This document shows positions 1 through 5,942 of a stretch of 27,705 bases of DNA, in pieces (the first letter of the stretch is position 1; the number at the start of each line of letters is the position of its first letter). Position numbers and translations under genes: made by a program. This stretch comes from Lachnospiraceae bacterium UBA7179 (GTDB taxonomy: Bacteria; Bacillota; Clostridia; Lachnospirales; Lachnospiraceae), in assembly GCA_002491195.1 (NCBI GenBank), contig DKVL01000103.1, positions 22,074 through 49,778 on the forward strand, in the 5' to 3' direction. Below the pieces are notes generated by a model that worked only from the letters and a program-made list of their open reading frames with translations, was not told the DNA's origin and ran no database searches.

Positions 1-221
1 GCATCAAGCCATGCAAAAACCGCTTCGCGGTTGGCTTGATGCATCTCAACCACTACACGTTCTTACGGACTTTGCAGCGTAGTGCAAAGTCCTAGGCTGA
101 ACTGTAACATCAACGTTACTGTTCGGACATCCACCAAAGTAGTGGGAATCATGCGCCAAATTGATGCTGTTTACGCCTTCAGAGAACAAAATTGTGCCAA
201 AATCAAAAAGGGCGTAAACAG
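1..221. other. Cluster of four hairpins in the leader before the lipoprotein gene
   Basis: Four inverted repeats lie in a row in a stretch with no credible gene. The first has arms at 1-10 and 33-42 (GCATCAAGCC / GGCTTGATGC) with an inner AACCGC/GCGGTT stem at 18-32. The second has 10-bp arms at 67-76 and 83-92. The third, at 97-126, has 12-nt arms with one mismatch and one G-U pair. The fourth has 11-bp arms at 167-177 and 211-221 (CTGTTTACGCC / GGCGTAAACAG) around a 33-nt loop. I could not match this to a known riboswitch class, and TPP motifs are absent. It could be a structured leader RNA, an intergenic repeat cluster, or the terminator of a gene left of the window. Confidence 0.6.
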
Positions 222-284
222 TAACCAATCACCGTTATCCTGTTTGACGCATATAATAATCAAAACGCTAATTGAAGGAGTATT

Positions 285-1310
285 ATGAGAAAACGAAAAC
301 CATTTTCTATACTTTTAACAGCAGTATTACTCATTTCTATGATCGTCACTGGCTGTAACCAAAAAGCGTCCGTAGACGACTCAGCAAAAAAAGTGGTATT
401 GAACGAAGTGGCGCACTCCATTTTCTACGCGCCCATGTATGTTGCCATTGAGGAGGGATATTTTGCGGACGAAGGCATCAATCTCGAACTCGTGACCGGA
501 TATGGTGCAGACAAGACTATGACCGCACTGCTTACAGGAGAGGCCGACATCGGCTTTATGGGAAGTGAGGCGTCCGTCTATACTTATCTGCAGGGCGCAC
601 AGGATTACGCTGTAAACTTTGCACAGCTTACCCAGCGTGCCGGCAATTTTCTTGTGAGCCGAACCCCCATTGACAACTTCGACTGGAACATGCTGAAGGG
701 AACTTATGTCCTTGGCGGGCGCAAAGGCGGAATGCCCCAGATGGTCTTTGAGTACATACTGAAAATGAATCAGATCGACCCTGATCATGATCTCACGATT
801 GACACAAGCATTGATTTTGGATCTACTGCTGCCGCGTTTGCCGGCGCTAAGGAAGGCGAAGCCGGGTACGCTGACTTTACTGTCGAGTTCGAACCCCATG
901 CCACCTCCCTCGAGACGCAGCAGAAGGGCTACATCGTCGCCTCCCTTGGCGTTGACTCCGGCTATGTGCCCTACACTGCATTCAGCGCCAGAAAAAGCTA
1001 TATTGAAGAAAACCCGGAAACGCTCCTCTCCTTCACCAAGGCCCTTCAAAGGGGCATGGACTATGTGGCGGATCACTCTGCAAAGGAAATAGCTGCTGTT
1101 ATCAAACCACAATTTCCTGAGACAGAGCTTGACACGATCACCACAATCGTAACCCGTTACCAGACGCAGGATACTTGGAAAAAGGATCTGGTATACACGG
1201 AAGACAGCTTTCAACTCCTGCAGAACATCCTCATGGAAGCCGGGGAACTTGAGGACTATGTTCCTTATAAAGATTTAGTAACGAACACTTTCGCAGAACA
1301 GGTAAAATAA
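285..1310 (+). CDS. ABC transporter substrate-binding lipoprotein (NMT1/SsuA/Thi5-like)
   Basis: This 341-residue protein starts with a lipoprotein signal peptide: basic RKRK, a hydrophobic core, then the lipobox VTGC with the lipidated Cys at residue 24. After the lipobox comes a periplasmic-binding fold of the NMT1/THI5/SsuA group. Typical sequences are FYAPMYVAIEEGYFADEGI near residues 47-65, then LLTGEADIGFMG, a pattern shared with aliphatic sulfonate, nitrate and pyrimidine-precursor binding proteins. It would sit on the outer face of the membrane and deliver an unidentified small ligand to an ABC permease. The ATG at 285 is preceded by GAAGGAG at 275-281. No permease or ATPase gene follows, and a terminator lies directly downstream, so it is either the last gene of an operon that begins left of the window or an orphan binding protein. 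The ligand cannot be told from sequence alone. Confidence 0.85.
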   Translation: MRKRKPFSILLTAVLLISMIVTGCNQKASVDDSAKKVVLNEVAHSIFYAPMYVAIEEGYFADEGINLELVTGYGADKTMTALLTGEADIGFMGSEASVYTYLQGAQDYAVNFAQLTQRAGNFLVSRTPIDNFDWNMLKGTYVLGGRKGGMPQMVFEYILKMNQIDPDHDLTIDTSIDFGSTAAAFAGAKEGEAGYADFTVEFEPHATSLETQQKGYIVASLGVDSGYVPYTAFSARKSYIEENPETLLSFTKALQRGMDYVADHSAKEIAAVIKPQFPETELDTITTIVTRYQTQDTWKKDLVYTEDSFQLLQNILMEAGELEDYVPYKDLVTNTFAEQVK

Positions 1311-1312
1311 AT

Positions 1313-1346
1313 AAAAAGGACAGCGTAACGTCTGTCCTTTTTATTT
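1313..1346. terminator. Bidirectional intrinsic terminator
   Basis: The arms at 1313-1323 and 1332-1342 (AAAAAGGACAG / CTGTCCTTTTT) pair perfectly around an 8-nt loop, with A-runs and T-runs on both sides. It sits between the converging lipoprotein and L,D-transpeptidase genes and can end both transcripts. Confidence 0.9.
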
Positions 1347-1361
1347 TACCTGTTTCACACT

Positions 1362-2252
1362 CTATATCACAAACAATGTCATATTCTTCTCCGTCCTGAC
1401 ACCCAGTCCGCTGACACCACGCACTGATATATTATAGATTCCCTGACGGTTTAAGTCATATTTGCCAGAAATATCAATGATATATTCCCCTAACCCACAG
1501 ATATTTCCTGTTGCATCCATCAGACCAATCGCGTTATAAATATCATGCCAGGATGCACCGACGGGAAGCATTAACACCTCATTTGTCTCAACAGAACCTG
1601 TCAGATACAAGGTTGGCCTTAGCTCATTCCATGGGTTCATACCATTCATGTCTGTCGGATCCCACTGTCTCATGGGATTTTCCGCTGCCAGCTTCACTTC
1701 CACAGGTTTTCCCAAAGGCCCCGGATTCCCGGCATCATCATACACGATCACCTCAGTGCCCGCCGCACAGTTATCATAGATCCACTTTGCGTCCGCACAC
1801 GTCAGCCGGACACAGCCAAGCGATGCAGCTTCCCCCAGCAGATTATATTGCTCCCACTCCATATTTCCGGCATTCTTTGTATAATATGGTACCGAGTGAA
1901 ACATAATTCCCCTATTGAAACGAACCGCATACTGCCCATAGGAGCCATCTACCATCCGCCTCCATGTATAATAATCGCTCGTCTTAAATATTCCAAGTGG
2001 CGTTTCGTGTCCCTCCCGTCCGCAGGAACATACGAATGCCTTGACCGGCACGCCCACTTCGCCATTTGCATCCTTTTCGTACACCGTCACACAGTTTGCC
2101 GCGCGATTTACCATGATCAGATATGCCGGCTTTGCCTCCTCCGCCTCTGCTGTCAATACAGTACTCTCCATCAATATGCCAAGACACAGGCATACGGCAA
2201 GACAAAATACAGCAATTTTCTTCCCATAAAAAAAGCCCGAATGTTTTCCCAC
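1362..2252 (-). CDS. L,D-transpeptidase (YkuD domain) with C-terminal Ig-like domain
   Basis: The protein is a predicted exported cell-wall enzyme of about 296 residues. It forms or remodels 3-3 peptidoglycan cross-links, or anchors wall proteins, through a catalytic Cys. The N-terminus has a GKK stretch followed by a hydrophobic signal segment ending near TAEAEEA. The YkuD domain follows, with the His in MFHSVPYY and the active-site motif SLGCVRL (S-x-G-C-x-R). The last 80 residues (from about LPVGASWHDIYNAIGL) look like one Ig-like domain of the kind often appended to Gram-positive wall proteins. I chose the GTG at 2252 because AGGAGG lies 9 nt upstream. An in-frame ATG at 2282 exists but has no ribosome site, and its reading frame would include the SD sequence. 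A single gene with its own promoter. Confidence 0.88.
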   Translation of the reverse strand: MGKHSGFFYGKKIAVFCLAVCLCLGILMESTVLTAEAEEAKPAYLIMVNRAANCVTVYEKDANGEVGVPVKAFVCSCGREGHETPLGIFKTSDYYTWRRMVDGSYGQYAVRFNRGIMFHSVPYYTKNAGNMEWEQYNLLGEAASLGCVRLTCADAKWIYDNCAAGTEVIVYDDAGNPGPLGKPVEVKLAAENPMRQWDPTDMNGMNPWNELRPTLYLTGSVETNEVLMLPVGASWHDIYNAIGLMDATGNICGLGEYIIDISGKYDLNRQGIYNISVRGVSGLGVRTEKNMTLFVI

Positions 2253-2305
2253 TACAATTCCCCTCCTAGTTTTAACAACCATACATTTTTCTACACAATT
2301 TAGAC

Positions 2306-2334
2306 ATCATACACTATTTTTCTATCTTTTGCAA
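2306..2334 (-). promoter_or_regulatory. Sigma-A type promoter for the L,D-transpeptidase
   Basis: Read on the minus strand, TTGCAA (2334-2329) and TATGAT (2311-2306) are separated by exactly 17 bp, about 55 bp upstream of the GTG start. The -35 box lies next to the preceding terminator. Confidence 0.75.
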
Positions 2335-2335
2335 C

Positions 2336-2362
2336 AAAAAACACCCTCAACGGGTGTTTTTT
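2336..2362 (-). terminator. Intrinsic terminator after the 125-residue gene
   Basis: The arms AAAAAACACCC (2336-2346) and GGGTGTTTTTT (2352-2362) enclose a 5-nt loop. On the minus strand it ends the upstream small gene just before the L,D-transpeptidase promoter. Confidence 0.88.
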
Positions 2363-2372
2363 AAGGATTTTT

Positions 2373-2750
2373 TTATAAAAACGGAGTAAATCCGGCTCCG
2401 TTAAGCTGATCTCTCAGCCGGTTCTGCAATCCCATCATTCCGATCGTATCATTCAAATAAGAAGCATAATCCGTCTGTTTTCCCTCGTCTTTCTGGGAAA
2501 GCATACTTTCCTGTATGCCAAGCATCTCGGCAAAATCACCGCTTGCCGTACTCTTCGGCGCATCCAGCTCCCCGTAGTCCCTGACATACATATCTTCTTT
2601 CTTCCCGGAAGCGATCACAAGCGGCTTACCAGAACGCCCGTTATCTGATCCGATCTTCTGTATGGCCTTCATGCTGTAGGGATTGCCATGTATCGAAGAG
2701 ATCCTATAGCTGCCAAATCCTGAAAATCCAGCGACTGCTGATATCCCCAT
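2373..2750 (-). CDS. Small protein of unknown function (125 residues)
   Basis: The reading frame has a strong ribosome site (AAGGAGG, 6 nt before the ATG at 2750), its own promoter and its own terminator, so I regard it as a real gene. An in-frame ATG at 2768 lies upstream of that ribosome site and is less likely. The protein is soluble, Gly/Ser-rich at the N-terminus (MGISAVAGFSGFGSYRI) and has no signal peptide or membrane segment. Its middle is rich in charged residues (DYGELDAPKSTASGDF) and its C-terminal 50 residues look helical (ASYLNDTIGMMGLQNRLRDQ). I do not recognise the family. An ACAGTAAA/TTTACAGT-type motif in its 5' leader is shared with the yerC-like gene nearby, so it may belong to the same regulon. 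Confidence 0.72.
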   Translation of the reverse strand: MGISAVAGFSGFGSYRISSIHGNPYSMKAIQKIGSDNGRSGKPLVIASGKKEDMYVRDYGELDAPKSTASGDFAEMLGIQESMLSQKDEGKQTDYASYLNDTIGMMGLQNRLRDQLNGAGFTPFL

Positions 2751-2778
2751 AGAATACCTCCTTTCCATTTACCCAGAA

Positions 2779-2836
2779 ACAGTAAAAAATTTTACAGTTC
2801 TTTCTTAATTATAAGCCTATTGTCTGATAATTTCAA
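2779..2836 (-). promoter_or_regulatory. Promoter plus operator-like palindrome for the 125-residue gene
   Basis: On the minus strand TTGAAA (2836-2831) and TATAAT (2813-2808) are 17 bp apart. Just downstream, at 2779-2798, is a near-palindrome of ACAGTAAA and TTTACAGT halves. The same kind of motif lies at 3612-3629 near the yerC-like gene, which suggests a common DNA-binding protein. The operator role is an inference. Confidence 0.72.
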
Positions 2837-2861
2837 GTTTTTATCGTTGCTTTCATGCAAT

Positions 2862-3506
2862 TCACTCTTTCTTTTTTTCTTCCGCCTTCAAATCATTCTC
2901 TTGAAAGCTGCCCTCTTTGATCTCATCAATTAGTTTTTCGATCAATTGTTTTTTCATATATACATCAAAACTCAGAAAACAGATAAAGGAAAACAGTTTT
3001 AAAAATTCCCTGCTGTCCTCCGGCGCATCCTCAAAGGTTCCCATCGCGCAGTCATACTCTGCCATGACGTGTTGTTTGAGTGCATCAATCTGGTCATATC
3101 CCACCTGAAAAACCTCTTCATAGATGGATTGTATGTTAAACTCGTCTTCCTTATGAAAAAAATTTTCTGTGATTGGTTTTAACAATGCCTGAATATCACT
3201 GATCGATAGGATCCCTTTATAATAATAAATAAAAATCAGAACCAGAATATGCTCCCTTGAATATTTCTTTTTGTTTGGCGGCGGCAGGAGATCATTCTTC
3301 GCGTAATTGTTGATCATGGTCTTTGTCATAATCTTATCGTCGCCGGGATAACGCGTAGTCTTTCGAAAATTCTTATCCATGAAAGTCGTCACCTGATCCA
3401 TATACAGGTCAATATTAGGAATATCCAAAGACTTCACATAGTCAATTCTGTCAAAACTTTCCATAATACTGTTCAATAAATCTTTTGTGTCTATACGCAT
3501 ATGCAT
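2862..3506 (-). CDS. DUF1836 domain protein, MerR-like HTH regulator
   Basis: About 214 residues. The segment from DIPNIDLYMDQVTTFMD to MTKTMINNYAKNDLLPPP and KKKYSREHILVLIFIYYY is the hallmark of DUF1836, a winged-helix domain related to MerR regulators. Its TMINNYAKNDLLPPP part would form the DNA-reading helix and wing, and the rest is a helical C-terminal region. No ligand-binding cysteines typical of metal-sensing MerR proteins are visible, and the C-terminus ends in a run of charged residues. Start choice: the promoter at 3533-3561 would start the transcript near 3526, which excludes the AGAGGG in front of the ATG at 3521. The ATG at 3506 has AAAGG 7 nt upstream and fits better. The difference is only five residues. 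The gene is divergent from the yerC-like gene, with promoters only 14 bp apart. Confidence 0.82.
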   Translation of the reverse strand: MHMRIDTKDLLNSIMESFDRIDYVKSLDIPNIDLYMDQVTTFMDKNFRKTTRYPGDDKIMTKTMINNYAKNDLLPPPNKKKYSREHILVLIFIYYYKGILSISDIQALLKPITENFFHKEDEFNIQSIYEEVFQVGYDQIDALKQHVMAEYDCAMGTFEDAPEDSREFLKLFSFICFLSFDVYMKKQLIEKLIDEIKEGSFQENDLKAEEKKKE

Positions 3507-3532
3507 TACCATACCTTTCATTAATACCCTCT

Positions 3533-3561
3533 ATTATATAGTATTCGAAACTACTTATCAA
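3533..3561 (-). promoter_or_regulatory. Promoter for the DUF1836 gene
   Basis: Minus-strand TTGATA (3561-3556), 17-bp spacer, TATAAT (3538-3533). It lies back-to-back with the promoter of the yerC-like gene. Confidence 0.72.
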
Positions 3562-3575
3562 GACTGCTTTTACGC

Positions 3576-3604
3576 TTTACAGTGTCCCCTGAATATGTTA
3601 GAAT
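3576..3604 (+). promoter_or_regulatory. Promoter for the yerC-like gene
   Basis: TTTACA (3576-3581), 17-bp spacer, TAGAAT (3599-3604). The -35 box is embedded in the 9-mer CTTTACAGT (3575-3583), which recurs exactly at 3621-3629 just after the expected start of transcription. That is a typical arrangement for repression. Confidence 0.72.
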
Positions 3605-3608
3605 ATTT

Positions 3609-3646
3609 AAAACAGTAAAACTTTACAGTACTAAAGTTTCTGTTTT
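3609..3646 (+). promoter_or_regulatory. Long imperfect palindrome at the yerC-like promoter, probable operator
   Basis: The left arm (3609-3625) and right arm (3632-3646) both read AAAACAG...AACTTTA when folded, with two extra bases in the left arm and a 6-nt centre. It covers the expected transcript start. It could also fold in RNA, but it has no T-run typical of a terminator, so an operator is the simpler reading. Confidence 0.65.
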
Positions 3647-3667
3647 AATGGGAGGTAGAATGAAACG

Positions 3668-3973
3668 ATGAATAAAAAAATAAAAACCGACGCAGTTGAC
3701 CATCTGGTCGATGCATTGCTCTGTCTCGAAACCAAAGAGGAAAGCTACAATTTTCTGGAAGATCTGTGCACCGTCAATGAACTGCTCTCCCTCTCTCAGC
3801 GTTTTGAAGTTGCTACCATGCTGCGTGATCACAAAACATATCTCGAAATTGCAGAAAAAACAGGAGCATCGACAGCAACCATAAGCCGCGTCAACCGCTC
3901 CTTAAATTATGGCAGCGATGGATACGAACTAATCTTTGAACGGCTTGCAGATAGACAATCTAAAATCGAGTAG
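3668..3973 (+). CDS. yerC: YerC/YecD family TrpR-related repressor
   Basis: 101 residues, the normal length of this family. The N-terminal half carries the TrpR-like helices (DHLVDALLCLETKEESYNFL, then ELLSLSQRFEVATMLRD). The helix-turn-helix is at residues 57-80 (TYLEIAEKTGASTATISRVNRSL), the well-known YerC signature. TrpR itself binds tryptophan, but the ligand of YerC proteins is not established. GGGAGG at 3650-3655 is 12 nt from the ATG at 3668. A three-codon reading frame (ATG AAA CGA TGA, 3660-3671) lies at better spacing and its stop overlaps the gene's start (ATGA), so translation may be coupled. The operator-like repeats around its promoter suggest autoregulation or control by the divergent DUF1836 protein. 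Confidence 0.88.
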   Translation: MNKKIKTDAVDHLVDALLCLETKEESYNFLEDLCTVNELLSLSQRFEVATMLRDHKTYLEIAEKTGASTATISRVNRSLNYGSDGYELIFERLADRQSKIE

Positions 3974-3998
3974 GGAGGACCTTCCCTACTCAGTTTTT
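3968..3998 (+). terminator. Intrinsic terminator of the yerC-like gene
   Basis: GAGTAGGGA pairs with TCCCTACTC across a short centre, followed by a T-run. The TAG stop codon of the gene lies inside the stem. Confidence 0.87.
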
Positions 3999-4000
3999 CC

Positions 4001-4756
4001 TTAACCGTATGTCTCCATCAAACTTAATGGATCAATATATTTTTCATTCTCTATAATTTGATACCCAAGTTTCTCTTTGCCCGTTTCAATATCAAAGAGT
4101 TTTGTCGTTTTCGTGACAGCGTCCCCCTTCTCAACCTTGGGACGGGATGCATTTCTGTATACCGTAACATACCCATTGCCATGATCAATCATCACGACAT
4201 AGCCCGCCCATACATCGCCAGCAATCGAAGTGACAGTGCCATTTGCTGCCGCAACCACACTTGCCCCCTGCGACGCATAAAATACTGCAATTGGATTTCC
4301 CTCCAGCTCGGTCTCATTCTCATTGTATGACGCTGAACCTTTCAACGGAAACCCCGTCGGAATATATGTCTGTGCAATCTCCGCTTCTCTCTCCTGTTCC
4401 TGCTGCACCTTGCCATTGATTGTATCACGAAAGATCTCAACCTTCTCCTGCAACTCCTTATTTTCTCTGACCATTTCTTCCTTCTCCGCAAGCAGTTCTT
4501 CGTTCTGCTTTGCAAGTTCCTCAGTGCGTTTGGTGAGTAGCTGAACATTATTATTAGAACGTTTTAACTCTCCCGCTAAAACCAAACAATAGGACAAAGC
4601 TGCTACAACCAGCAGCGCCACAGCGGCAAGAAAAGCTATAAATACACTCAGGCTGATCGAAAAATGTCTATTCGTTCCCTTTTCCTCATCTGACACAATC
4701 TGCACATTATAATGAATCTTCGCCTCATTGCCTGTCTTTCCATTATCCTGCAACAC
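4001..4756 (-). CDS. Membrane-anchored LytM/M23-like protein, catalytically degenerate
   Basis: The protein has a cytoplasmic N-terminus of about 35 residues, one membrane helix (ISLSVFIAFLAAVALLVVAA), a coiled coil rich in E, K, Q and N over roughly 55 residues, and a C-terminal M23/LytM-like domain (from about YIPTGFPLKGSASY). The M23 zinc ligands are missing: where HxGxD should be the sequence reads VFYASQGASVVAAANGTV, and the final HxH is replaced by LGYQI. It is therefore unlikely to cut peptidoglycan and more likely scaffolds or activates another hydrolase, as known for EnvC- and SpoIIQ-type proteins. The ATG at 4774 has no well-placed ribosome site, while AGGAGG lies 5 nt before the GTG at 4756 and 8 nt before a TTG at 4753, so the start is set at 4756. 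A specific SpoIIQ assignment is not supported by context. Confidence 0.83.
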   Translation of the reverse strand: MLQDNGKTGNEAKIHYNVQIVSDEEKGTNRHFSISLSVFIAFLAAVALLVVAALSYCLVLAGELKRSNNNVQLLTKRTEELAKQNEELLAEKEEMVRENKELQEKVEIFRDTINGKVQQEQEREAEIAQTYIPTGFPLKGSASYNENETELEGNPIAVFYASQGASVVAAANGTVTSIAGDVWAGYVVMIDHGNGYVTVYRNASRPKVEKGDAVTKTTKLFDIETGKEKLGYQIIENEKYIDPLSLMETYG

Positions 4757-4816
4757 AGACACCTCCTCTTTCATTTACACTATAAACAGATCTCCGCACA
4801 ATCCTGATTCTATTTT

Positions 4817-4845
4817 ATCATAGAATTGATGAACGAAACACCCAA
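4817..4845 (-). promoter_or_regulatory. Promoter for the LytM-like gene
   Basis: Minus-strand TTGGGT (4845-4840), 17-bp spacer, TATGAT (4822-4817). Confidence 0.62.
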
Positions 4846-4890
4846 TTTTGATACAATAGTAACAATATAGATTATTTTTCACACCCACGC

Positions 4891-4915
4891 CAAATTGATG
4901 CCCTTTATCAATTTG
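4891..4915. other. Perfect 9-bp inverted repeat in the hisA/LytM intergenic region
   Basis: CAAATTGAT (4891-4899) and ATCAATTTG (4907-4915) around a 7-nt loop. The 13-mer CGCCAAATTGATG at the left arm also appears in the leader at about 154-166. Function unknown; it may be an operator or part of an intergenic repeat. Confidence 0.5.
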
Positions 4916-4970
4916 TGTGCAAAATACACTCAAAATGCGAATAAGAAAGATTATGGCGTACAGCAACACA

Positions 4971-4999
4971 AAAGCTTCGCAACAAACATCACGAAGCTT
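4971..4999 (-). terminator. Probable terminator downstream of hisA
   Basis: AAGCTTCG and CGAAGCTT arms (about 4972-4979 and 4992-4999) fold on the minus strand and are followed by TTTGTGTTG. The T-run is imperfect. The rest of 4757-5022 holds only the LytM promoter and the 4891 inverted repeat. Confidence 0.55.
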
Positions 5000-5022
5000 C
5001 TCCTGAACAAATGGAAAACAGT

Positions 5023-5811
5023 TCATTTTCGTGTTCTTTTTAGTACCTCATCAAAAGCAAGCTCTCCACCAAACAGATCAAGCGCACTCCCGATCGTCAC
5101 GTGAATCCTGCCGCCCCCAAGCGCTCGCAACAGTTCAATATCCTTATAGTCATGCACTCCTCCTGCATAGGTGACAGCAATCTTACCCGGGCTGGCGCTC
5201 CACTCTCCAAGCTGTCTGACAAGCACCTCTTCGATCCCCTGGCTCTTTCCCTCAACATCTACCGCATGGATTAAAAATTCATCACAATAGCCCATCAACC
5301 GGTCAAGTGTATGCCCGTCAACAATTTCCTCCGTAAACTTCTGCCAACGGTCTGTCACAATATAATAACATCCGTCTTTTATTCGACAGCTCAAATCGAG
5401 CACCAGATGTTCCCTTCCCACTGTCCGGCAGATTTGATCCAGATGCTCCGTATTGATATGACCATCCTGAAATACATAGGAAGTCACGATCACATGGGAA
5501 GCACCTGCTTCAAGATATTCTAAAGCATTGTCGGCGTTGATGCCCCCGCCGACCTGAAGCCCGCCGGGATAAGCGGCAAGCGCACGCATTGCCTGGGCCT
5601 TGGTGGCCTCATAATACGGGCTGGACGCGGGATTGAGGAGGATAACATGTCCTCCCTTGATCCCCTTTTCCTGGTACAGCCGTGCATAGTACTCAGCACC
5701 TTTCCCCGCCACAAAATTCTCCCTGGCAAGGTCTCCCTGATCCTTAAGAGAACCGCCGACGATCTGTTTCACCTGCCCGTTATGGATATCAATACACGGT
5801 CGAAATTCCAT
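5023..5811 (-). CDS. hisA: Phosphoribosylformimino-5-aminoimidazole carboxamide ribotide isomerase, eukaryotic type
   Basis: This isomerase performs the fourth step of histidine synthesis, converting ProFAR to PRFAR by an Amadori rearrangement on a (beta/alpha)8 barrel. At 262 residues from the ATG at 5811 (GGGAGG 5 nt upstream) it opens with MEFRPCIDIHNGQVKQIVGG, with the catalytic Asp at position 8. It later has GGLQVGGGI, VLDLSCR and TYAGGVHDYKDIE. The RPCIDIHNGQVKQIVGGSL start, the long insert around QDGHINTEHLDQICRTVGRE and the ending TIGSALDLFGG match the eukaryotic HIS6-type subfamily rather than the usual bacterial HisA (which starts with LIPAIDL). It stands alone without other his genes here, downstream of dapA and dapB. 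Whether it shares their transcript is uncertain because a hairpin block separates them. Confidence 0.9.
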   Translation of the reverse strand: MEFRPCIDIHNGQVKQIVGGSLKDQGDLARENFVAGKGAEYYARLYQEKGIKGGHVILLNPASSPYYEATKAQAMRALAAYPGGLQVGGGINADNALEYLEAGASHVIVTSYVFQDGHINTEHLDQICRTVGREHLVLDLSCRIKDGCYYIVTDRWQKFTEEIVDGHTLDRLMGYCDEFLIHAVDVEGKSQGIEEVLVRQLGEWSASPGKIAVTYAGGVHDYKDIELLRALGGGRIHVTIGSALDLFGGELAFDEVLKRTRK

Positions 5812-5853
5812 CGAAACCTCCCTCACTCCGCTATGCAGGAACCAAATCCTTGC

Positions 5854-5942
5854 GGAGAATGCCCGCTCCTGGCATTCTCCTGTGTGAAGTTTTAGAATTT
5901 CTTAGTCTGCGTCTTTTGCAGGCTTAGAAATTCTCTTCACAC
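5854..5942 (-). other. Two tandem hairpins between dapB and hisA, one overlapping the dapB stop
   Basis: The first hairpin has 10-bp arms at 5854-5863 and 5871-5880 (GGAGAATGCC / GGCATTCTCC). The second is long: GTGTGAAG at 5882-5889 pairs with CTTCACAC at 5935-5942, and an inner stem GAATTTCT/AGAAATTC continues to a CTGC/GCAG tip. The dapB stop codon (5937-5939) lies inside the outer arm. A further weaker fold (CTCCGC with GCGGAG) lies toward hisA. There is no T-run, so these may protect or process the mRNA rather than end it. Confidence 0.65.

Noticed and set aside
1..284. TPP or other known riboswitch before the NMT1/Thi5-like gene.
   Set aside because: The conserved TPP elements (CTGAGA, ACCTGATCTGG-like) are absent, and no other class could be matched.
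381..1214. 277-codon open frame antisense to the lipoprotein gene.
   Set aside because: It mirrors the real gene, has no ribosome site, and its product has no recognisable domain.
4775..5026. 83-codon frame between hisA and the LytM-like gene.
   Set aside because: No ribosome site, overlaps a promoter and hairpins, and the Cys-rich product has no family pattern.
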